NCBI GenBank assembly: GCA_902775835.1
Contig: CACYNZ010000135.1
Span: 1-9,432, forward strand
Direction: 5' to 3'
DNA length: 9,432 nucleotides
DNA from: an uncultured Eubacteriales bacterium
GTDB taxonomy: Bacteria > Bacillota_A > Clostridia > Christensenellales > Aristaeellaceae
The notes beneath the pieces are model-generated. The model made no database searches. It worked only from the letters and a program-made list of their open reading frames with translations, and had not been told where the DNA came from. Within the stretch, counting starts at the first letter, position 1. Each line of letters starts with the position of its first letter. Position numbers and translations under genes: made by a program. Below, piece after piece: positions 1 through 4,030 of the stretch.

Positions 1-176
1 CGTCCGGAAAGCGGCATATCTCCAGGCTGCAAAGAAAGTCCGCGCCATTTGAAAACGTTATGGCTCGCATGGGAAAGGCAATAGAGGTACAGCTTGACTG
101 CGCCATCGTCCTGCCAGATCTGAGCGTCTACTGCCTGAGAGATCAATTCAGCTAACTGCTTCATGCCGGAAAACAC
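1..176 (-). CDS. N-terminal part of a replication-initiator-like wHTH protein (runs off the left edge)
   Basis: Only the first 58 codons are inside the window; the rest lies left of base 1. The translation contains the stretch WQDDGAVKLYLYCL, then a short A-S-H-N segment, KWRGLSL, and QPGDMPLSG. This pattern resembles the N-terminal winged-helix segment of phage and ICE replication or DnaD-like initiators (D-D-x-x-x-x-L-x-L-x-L, then W-x-G, then GQ/GD-x-x-x-G). Such proteins bind origins and help load the helicase. I prefer the GTG at 176-174: an AAGGAG box lies 8 bases before it, whereas the in-frame ATG at 164-162 lies about 20 bases from that box. It is the last visible gene of the leftward group, 67 bases after the acidic CxxC protein. 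The family assignment rests on similarity of a short segment and could be wrong; that it is coding is more certain. Confidence 0.5.
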   Translation of the reverse strand, partial: MFSGMKQLAELISQAVDAQIWQDDGAVKLYLYCLSHASHNVFKWRGLSLQPGDMPLSG

Positions 177-243
177 GATCCTTTCTCCTTCGGCGGACGC
201 GCTGGTGCGCGAAGCATCCAGCGCATCCGCTTTTGTAATGCTG

Positions 244-735
244 TTATCTCGTCTGCCGTCCGCGGAAAATGGTCAGGTGTACATGAACCTGGAGCCAGAG
301 ATCCGCTTCGAGCGGAAGCTCATCATCGCTGCATTTTTCTGCACCCGGGCCTTCATCTGAAGGCGGACACGTGCCGCCTTTCCCCTCGCATTCAACGTCT
401 GCTGCTTCATCCGAATCTGATTTCTCTTCATAGCTGTCATCGCACTGATCCTCCATTTTGTTCATCATGAGTGTGCTGAAAGGAACGGTTACATCCGGGG
501 TAAAGAGACTGCCGGGATTCATGTCATGGGGAATGCTGCTTTCTGCTTCGGCCATCAGACGGCGGCAGATCGGACACATATAGCTGCCTGAATTCAACTC
601 CGCGCGAAATGTCAGTGCCTCACCAGGTGTCAGACGCACGCTTTCGCCACAGAGCCGGCATTCGACAGTCGGCACAGCCGGCGGGTATCCATGAGCCAGA
701 TGTGCCTTCGGGTGATAAGTGCTGAAGATGTACAT
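244..735 (-). CDS. Hypothetical acidic protein with paired CxxC metal-binding motif
   Basis: A 163-residue protein that I do not recognise. Residues 26-57 hold CRLC and CPIC separated by 24 residues, a spacing suited to one zinc ribbon or treble-clef site. The stretch between is moderately charged. Residues from about 90 to 145 are very acidic and low in complexity (many D, E, S and G, with extra cysteines at spacings that do not form an obvious site), so this part is probably disordered. The C-terminus becomes hydrophobic and ends basic (RGRQTR). There is no signal peptide or membrane segment. The start is the ATG at 735-733, with GAGAGG about 6 bases upstream. It lies 86 bases after the sigma-like gene and 67 bases before the replication-like gene, on the same strand, so co-transcription is likely. 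A nucleic-acid-associated or adaptor role on a mobile element is plausible but not shown. Confidence 0.6.
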   Translation of the reverse strand: MYIFSTYHPKAHLAHGYPPAVPTVECRLCGESVRLTPGEALTFRAELNSGSYMCPICRRLMAEAESSIPHDMNPGSLFTPDVTVPFSTLMMNKMEDQCDDSYEEKSDSDEAADVECEGKGGTCPPSDEGPGAEKCSDDELPLEADLWLQVHVHLTIFRGRQTR

Positions 736-769
736 GAGCTACCTCTCTTTCTGACGGTCTTTCCGACTG

Positions 770-800
770 TCGCCCCTAAATGGCGAAAATCGTCGATTTT
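770..800. repeat. Palindromic element between the sigma-like gene and the acidic CxxC gene
   Basis: A perfect inverted repeat AAAATCG-T-CGATTTT occupies 786-800. It adjoins and shares one base with a smaller one, TCGCC-N7-GGCGA, at 770-786. There is no T-run on either side, so it is unlikely to be an intrinsic terminator. A CTGTCGC heptamer at 767-773 differs by one base from the TTGTCGC half-site of the operators near 2000, but it has no correctly spaced partner. It may be a regulator site in the leader of the acidic CxxC gene, or an RNA hairpin. Function unknown. Confidence 0.35.
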
Positions 801-821
801 GGAAACACCTGAGGCAGATTT

Positions 822-1301
822 TTAAAAAAAATTTTTGTTAGCCTGAAAATACGCCATCAGACGGGTCAGTCTCCGGTTGACAACGGTATGAGAAATACCG
901 ATCCGGCCCGCAATCTCACGGGAGTTCATGCCTTCTATAAACCGCAGCCTCAGAATCTGTGCGCCATCCGGAACCACCTGATCCGCGTGCTCATACACGC
1001 GTTCTACTGTCATCTTCCGGATGACCTTCTCCTCGACGCTGTCATCAGCGTCTTCAGAAGAAATGACCTGCAGACTTTTGTCACTCAGCTCCCTGAACAT
1101 GCCAGCCATGCGATATTTGCACTCCGAACAATCTCCAAGGCAGTAAAGTGAATTGGTGCGTGCACAGCGCTGCTCGTTCCGTGCGAGTCGGCGCACCCGC
1201 TCGTTTTCTGACAGGATTCCCAGATATACTTCCTCAGTGATCTCAACGTGCTGTCCTCTGACAGTCCAGTAATAGATTTTTTCCTTTTCTCTGCCTTCCA
1301 T
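822..1301 (-). CDS. Small sigma-70 region-4-like protein with an internal four-cysteine cluster
   Basis: A 159-residue protein. The N-terminus (residues 9-26) reads I-Y-Y-W-x-V-x-G-x-x-V-E-I-T-E-E-V-Y, an opening I know from small sigma-factor-like proteins of clostridial integrative elements. Residues 46-61 hold Cys46, Cys54, Cys58 and Cys61 (C-x7-C-x3-C-x2-C, including L-G-D-C), a possible metal site seen in part of that family. Residues about 110-150 form a region-4 helix-turn-helix (R-L-R-F-I-E-G-M-N-S-R-E-I-A, then I-G-I-S-H-T-V-V-N-R-R). Region 2, which contacts core polymerase and melts DNA, is not recognisable, so it may act as a DNA-binding regulator rather than a true sigma factor. 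The start is the ATG at 1301-1299 with AAAGGAGGG about 9 bases upstream; that ribosome binding site lies inside a stem-loop. Probably first gene of a leftward operon. Confidence 0.8.
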   Translation of the reverse strand: MEGREKEKIYYWTVRGQHVEITEEVYLGILSENERVRRLARNEQRCARTNSLYCLGDCSECKYRMAGMFRELSDKSLQVISSEDADDSVEEKVIRKMTVERVYEHADQVVPDGAQILRLRFIEGMNSREIAGRIGISHTVVNRRLTRLMAYFQANKNFF

Positions 1302-1309
1302 CAGGAAAG

Positions 1310-1340
1310 CCCTCCTTTCGGTTCATCGCCGAACGGAGGG
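1310..1340 (-). promoter_or_regulatory. Stem-loop covering the ribosome binding site of the sigma-like gene
   Basis: On the minus strand, CCCTCCGTTCGG (1340-1329) can pair with CCGAAAGGAGGG (1321-1310) across a 7-base loop CGATGAA: 12 positions with a single G/A mismatch. The 3' arm contains the whole Shine-Dalgarno sequence of the sigma-like gene, 9 bases before its ATG, so folding would block initiation. There is no T-run after the stem, so it is not a terminator. It could act as a translational switch, opened by a protein, a small RNA or temperature; which one cannot be told from sequence. Confidence 0.6.
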
Positions 1341-1531
1341 GCCTGATGTGCAGCTGCCAGCGCAATGCGAAACAGCCCAATGGACAAGCATCTCCATTCG
1401 GCTGCAGCAACACTCCCGATGCTGGCTGCAAGTATTCAGTTCGCATCTGCCTTGTGCGGAAGCGGTTCTGATCAGGAACCATCACTCAGCAGCGCTTCAC
1501 ATATGCGGTCACAGGACTGCATGGATGTGGC
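1341..1531. other. Gene-poor stretch between the terminator and the sigma-gene hairpin
   Basis: No convincing gene is seen on either strand. The short open frames present lack ribosome binding sites, overlap each other, or run into the sigma-like gene in another frame (for example a GTG-started minus frame 1485-1243). I also find no pair of boxes close to -35/-10 consensus for the sigma-like gene, although its promoter should lie here unless transcription reads through from upstream. Confidence 0.5.
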
Positions 1532-1586
1532 AAAAAAGAAGGGGCCAGGTACAGCAGAACACATTGTTTCTGCTGCTCCTGGCCCC
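1532..1586 (-). terminator. Strong intrinsic terminator of the leftward 60-codon gene
   Basis: Arms 1541-1559 and 1568-1586 pair over 19 positions with only two adjacent mismatches (GGGGCCAGG, then CAGCAGAA), around an 8-base loop. Read on the minus strand, the stem is followed directly by TTCTTTTTTG (1540-1531). There is no T-run in the plus direction. It would end transcripts coming leftward from the divergent promoter about 55 bases after the stop of the 60-codon gene. Confidence 0.85.
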
Positions 1587-1642
1587 GATTGACCCTTCAG
1601 GAACCCCAATTGGCCCTGGTGAGTGTCTGTTTCACACTCTAT

Positions 1643-1825
1643 CTACTTTTCAATTTCACGGGAAACCTTGAAGATCTTTGGCTTCCCCTCAGCATCCCGT
1701 CTGATTTCCACATTTTTCCCTGTATTAAGAATCCGGTATACCTTTTTCAGCATTTCAGCCTCAGACGAAGAAACCAGAACATTCGGTTTGTCCTCAGCCG
1801 GTCTTTTCACGGTGTAATGATTCAT
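1643..1825 (-). CDS. Small 60-residue hypothetical protein, divergent from the Xre operon
   Basis: A 60-residue basic protein with no recognised family. It is predicted mostly helical in the middle (S-S-S-E-A-E-M-L-K-K-V-Y-R-I-L) followed by a beta-hairpin-like segment (V-E-I-R-R-D-A-E-G-K-P-K-I-F-K-V). That pattern recalls small accessory proteins of clostridial mobile elements. It has no cysteines, signal peptide or membrane segment. Coding is supported by a good GAGGGAG box 7 bases before the ATG at 1825-1823, a clean terminator downstream, and a start codon that overlaps the TGA of an upstream frame (ATGA), typical of translational coupling. It lies on the short transcript that starts at the leftward promoter near 2009, so it is probably under the same repressor as the operon on the other strand. 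The function cannot be assigned. Confidence 0.65.
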   Translation of the reverse strand: MNHYTVKRPAEDKPNVLVSSSEAEMLKKVYRILNTGKNVEIRRDAEGKPKIFKVSREIEK

Positions 1826-1963
1826 CGCTGTACTCCCTCACTGATGATTCGCTCCAACAAAGCATTCTGGCGCAGTCTCCCATCCTGAGTGAGTGTTCCT
1901 TCAAGGGCTGCTTCCAGTCGCTTTTAAGCGACAAGCAAGGTCAAAAAAAATAGCAAACAGCAT
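1822..1963 (-). pseudogene. Probable frameshifted leader gene (about 46 codons) coupled to the 60-codon gene
   Basis: On the minus strand an ATG at 1963-1961, with GGAAGGAG about 12 bases upstream, opens a frame MLFAIFFDLACRLK that ends at a TGA at 1903-1901. A second frame, open from 1923, encodes RLEAALEGTLTQDGR, continues with L-R-Q-N-A-L-L-E-R, and ends at a TGA (1824-1822) overlapping the ATG of the 60-codon gene. Removing one base in the AAAA run at 1922-1925 joins them into one 46-residue protein with a plausible amphipathic helical C-terminus. The run lies inside operator copy A. This may be a disrupted gene, an assembly error, or a +1 frameshift. Alternatively only the 20-codon leader is real. 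The second frame has no ATG, GTG or well-placed start of its own. Confidence 0.3.
1915..1934. promoter_or_regulatory. Operator-like inverted repeat, copy A
   Basis: The sequence reads CAGTCGC-TTTTAA-GCGACAA, with the same 7-6-7 geometry as copies B and C. Its core GTCGCTT-TT-AAGCGAC is a perfect palindrome. It lies about 80 bases inside the leftward transcript, within the putative leader gene, where a bound repressor could block elongation or support looping with B and C. Confidence 0.55.
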
Positions 1964-1996
1964 TTTCGGCCTCAGCTCCTTCCAGCAAGCTTACGC

Positions 1997-2016
1997 TTGT
2001 CTCGTTTACGCGACAA
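1997..2016. promoter_or_regulatory. Operator-like inverted repeat, copy B
   Basis: The sequence reads TTGTCTC-GTTTAC-GCGACAA. The right half-site is identical to those of copies A and C, and the left one has one mismatch to TTGTCGC. It touches the -10 box and covers the expected start point of the leftward promoter, so occupation should block leftward transcription. Confidence 0.65.
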
Positions 2017-2044
2017 TGGTATCATATCGGCACCTTGATGTCAA
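2016..2044 (-). promoter_or_regulatory. Leftward sigma-A promoter
   Basis: On the minus strand, TTGACA (2044-2039), a perfect -35, is followed after 17 bases by TACCAT (2021-2016). An upstream TGA triplet gives an extended -10. The start is expected near 2009. It would drive the possible leader gene and the 60-codon gene up to the terminator at 1586-1532. The weak -10 overlaps operator copy B at its edge. Confidence 0.65.
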
Positions 2045-2064
2045 TCGAATATTCTTTGAAGAGT

Positions 2065-2084
2065 TTGTTGCAAAAAAGCGACAA
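2065..2084. promoter_or_regulatory. Operator-like inverted repeat, copy C
   Basis: The sequence reads TTGTTGC-AAAAAA-GCGACAA, and the symmetry extends two bases outward on both sides (GT before, AC after). It overlaps the -35 box and half the spacer of the rightward promoter, so binding should repress the xre operon. It is the natural autoregulatory site for the Xre protein encoded 45 bases further on. Confidence 0.7.
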
Positions 2085-2096
2085 ACGTGTTATACT
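2068..2096 (+). promoter_or_regulatory. Rightward sigma-A promoter of the xre-immA-addB-addA operon
   Basis: TTGCAA (2068-2073) is separated by exactly 17 bases from TATACT (2091-2096), which is preceded by TGT, a proper extended -10. Initiation is expected near 2103, giving a leader of about 26 bases before the xre ATG. The -35 lies inside operator copy C. No other promoter is evident before addB, so this one probably serves all four genes. Confidence 0.75.
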
Positions 2097-2128
2097 TCCT
2101 CAGGATTACTAGAAAGGGGTAGTGTCAG

Positions 2129-2524
2129 ATGGCTGTAGATCATAACGATACCCTGGGCCATGTCATCAAAAAGAAGCGTCTTCAGCTTGGCATGACCCTC
2201 CGGGACCTTGCCGCAAAGGCAGGCGTCCATCATGCGACGATTGACCGGATTGAGACGGATCAGTTCAAGGTGGTTGATCCCAGCACGCTGGTCAAAATCG
2301 CCGAAGCCCTTCATCTGGATCAGTTGTATCTGCTTTCCCTCAACGGTGCCGGTGTAAAGGACGAGGACATCCGCATCATCGCCCGTGCCGCCAACAAGAT
2401 GAGCGCAGAGCAGCGCCAGCAGATGATGGCCATTCTTCGGGATTCTTTCTCTGAAGCTTTCAGGAATACGGAAAGCGATGATCTGGACGATAATGGAGAC
2501 GGATATCTTGATGAGCGTGTCTAA
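2129..2524 (+). CDS. Xre-family HTH transcriptional repressor (ImmR/DdrO-like position)
   Basis: A 131-residue protein with an HTH_3/Cro-CI domain at about residues 9-66: helix I-K-K-K-R-L-Q-L, helix 2 TLRDLAAKAG (23-32), recognition helix H-H-A-T-I-D-R-I-E (34-42), then the usual L-V-K-I-A-E-A-L-H-L-D-Q-L-Y. A linker and a helical segment (M-S-A-E-Q-R-Q-Q-M-M-A-I-L) follow, and the protein ends in an acidic tail D-D-N-G-D-G-Y-L-D-E-R-V. It has GAAAGGGG 9 bases before the ATG. It overlaps the downstream ImmA/IrrE-type gene, the classic repressor/protease pair in which the peptidase cleaves the repressor C-terminal to the HTH. It is the obvious candidate binder of the three TTGTCGC-N6-GCGACAA repeats upstream. 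Repressor rather than activator is inferred from operator placement on promoter cores. Confidence 0.85.
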   Translation: MAVDHNDTLGHVIKKKRLQLGMTLRDLAAKAGVHHATIDRIETDQFKVVDPSTLVKIAEALHLDQLYLLSLNGAGVKDEDIRIIARAANKMSAEQRQQMMAILRDSFSEAFRNTESDDLDDNGDGYLDERV

Positions 2525-4016
2525 ACTGAGCTTTCAAAGAGAAAAGGCAGTCCGAACATCGGCAGAGCTACTGCGGAATTCCGGGATTGCCTTTTTTCCA
2601 TTGGATATACGAAGGATGCTGAAAAGCTCCTTCAGCCACCAGATCAGGCTGATTCCCTATAAGGATCTGGATGGCACTTCCTCAAAAGGTGAAACGCATG
2701 AAGCCGCCGATCCCCGGACGCTGAGCAAAGACGGCTTCTGCATGCGCATCCGGGATGTGCTGATTGATCTTGGCAGCGGTCCCGTCACCAGTCATATATG
2801 GAATATCTACTATAATGAGTCCAACCTTCAGGAACGCATCCGGTTCACGCTCCTCCATGAGCTGGGACATGTTTTTCTCGGCCACCATCAGCTGCTCGGA
2901 ATGGACTCAACAGCAGGCATGGAAAACCTGCCGCAGTACCGGGAAGCGGACAATCAGGCCGATCAGTTCAGTATCAACGCCCTTGCCCCCGCGCCAGCAG
3001 TGGCAAGGCTTCTTCGGGAGCATGGCTTTTCCTGTATGAAGAATGACCTGGAATGGCGTATCACCGACAGGAAGGCTCCCTTCCTCCAGAATCTCGGACA
3101 GGATCCGGATCCTGTTCAGCTCATTATGACGGCCTTTCATATATCAAGAATCGCCGCTTCCACGAGACTGCGGGAACTGAACAGCGAGCTGCAGATCTGG
3201 CAGAAGCTTGATCCTGAGCTTTACACCTGTATTGAACGAATCAGTCACCGTTCAGGCTGGTTCTGCTGGGTCTGTAATACCCGGCGCAGAACACCCTCAC
3301 CCTATTGTCCTGGCTGTGGAAAGGGCTGGTCATATGTATACAGGGATCTGGGACGGCCGTCCCGACCAGTGATGGGGCTGCGTAAGAATGGACAGTTTGC
3401 ATTCTGCTCCGTGTGCGGAAACTCGATCTATCCTGAAGACGCCTCCCATTGCCCTGTATGCGGCAGTCTGGTGATCAATGAATGTGATAACGTCCACTAT
3501 TCGGATGGAGACTTTATCCGCAGCGGAATGCAAGTCATCCGAGGCACACACCGCTGCCGGCCAACGGATATTTACTGCGGAAAGTGCGGAGTACTGACCA
3601 CCTTCGGATCCCAGCACGGTCCCAGAAAGAACCTCTGGCTTCCACAAAACCAGGAGCGCTGCCGCACGAAGGACACGATTTACTCTCAGACCCTTGAAAC
3701 AGAAAACGGCAGGCTGAAGACATGTCCCGCCTGCGGTTCCACCCGTACCATTCGGGACGGCAGATACTGCGCTGACTGTAAGCAGCCCATGGAAAACTGC
3801 TGCACAGGAGGCACCGGAAGCCATCATGCCTGCGGCCCCAATGACCGGTTCTGCACAGTCTGCGGACAGCCCACCCTATTTCTTCAGTCCGGCTTTCTGC
3901 CAGAATATGACAAAACAGAAACCTACAAAACACTGCGTCACGCAGAGACAAGAAAGCAGACACAGGATCCCGTTCAGATACTGATCATGCCGGATGGCAC
4001 AACACAGCTTGTTTAG
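2511..4016 (+). CDS. ImmA/IrrE-family metallopeptidase with a C-terminal tandem zinc-ribbon tail
   Basis: 501 residues from the ATG at 2511. Residues about 5-200 form the ImmA/IrrE (DUF955-type) peptidase: zinc ligands in HELGH (His116, Glu117, His120), with the third ligand probably Glu145 in E-A-D-N-Q-A-D-Q-F. Family members cleave Xre-type repressors. Residues 250-460 are unusual, with five CxxC-paired units: C252/C255-C266/C269, C299/C302-C314/C317, H347-C349-C356/C359, C405/C408-C420/C423 and H439-C441-C448/C451. The third and fifth share H-x-C-x-P-x-D-x2-C-x2-C-G exactly, so the ribbon-plus-finger module looks duplicated. Typical ImmA proteins are 150-300 residues, so the tail roughly doubles this one. 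It may sense redox, metal or DNA. Possible ATGs at 2478 and 2493 extend further into xre but have poorer ribosome binding sites (GGAG precedes 2511 by 12 bases). Its stop is 14 bases before addB. Peptidase assignment is firm; target and tail function are inferred. Confidence 0.85.
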   Translation: MSVSKLSFQREKAVRTSAELLRNSGIAFFPLDIRRMLKSSFSHQIRLIPYKDLDGTSSKGETHEAADPRTLSKDGFCMRIRDVLIDLGSGPVTSHIWNIYYNESNLQERIRFTLLHELGHVFLGHHQLLGMDSTAGMENLPQYREADNQADQFSINALAPAPAVARLLREHGFSCMKNDLEWRITDRKAPFLQNLGQDPDPVQLIMTAFHISRIAASTRLRELNSELQIWQKLDPELYTCIERISHRSGWFCWVCNTRRRTPSPYCPGCGKGWSYVYRDLGRPSRPVMGLRKNGQFAFCSVCGNSIYPEDASHCPVCGSLVINECDNVHYSDGDFIRSGMQVIRGTHRCRPTDIYCGKCGVLTTFGSQHGPRKNLWLPQNQERCRTKDTIYSQTLETENGRLKTCPACGSTRTIRDGRYCADCKQPMENCCTGGTGSHHACGPNDRFCTVCGQPTLFLQSGFLPEYDKTETYKTLRHAETRKQTQDPVQILIMPDGTTQLV

Positions 4017-4030
4017 CAGGAGGCCTATGA

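Larger units (their letters stand above)
1826..2128. promoter_or_regulatory. Divergent control region between the leftward small genes and the xre-addA operon
   Basis: This 303-base stretch has no complete undisputed gene. It holds two divergent sigma-A-type promoters, three evenly designed inverted repeats (A 1915-1934, B 1997-2016, C 2065-2084) and a possible short leader gene on the minus strand. Two of the three repeats sit directly on promoter elements, the arrangement of a prophage- or ICE-like repressor switch. A small minus-strand hairpin CAAGC-GTAA-GCTTG (1999-1986) with a GNRA-type loop lies in the leftward leader. Confidence 0.7.

Noticed and set aside
163..360. 65-codon plus-strand frame
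   Set aside because: It overlaps two better-supported minus-strand genes and has no good ribosome binding site.
1243..1485. 80-codon minus-strand frame (GTG start) running into the sigma-like gene
   Set aside because: It has no ribosome binding site, overlaps the sigma-like gene in another frame and has no recognisable pattern.
1348..1671. Plus-strand frames of 75-107 codons across the terminator
   Set aside because: They read through the GC-rich inverted repeat, lack ribosome binding sites and have no protein-like composition.
1826..2128. LexA (SOS) box in the control region
   Set aside because: I looked for the Bacillota pattern CGAAC-N4-GTTCG and found none; GAATATTC near 2050 is only a short chance palindrome.
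3330..3963. Minus-strand frames of 142-165 codons opposite the zinc-ribbon tail
   Set aside because: The plus frame shows regular CxxC motifs with conserved spacing; the opposite frames are by-products of that composition.
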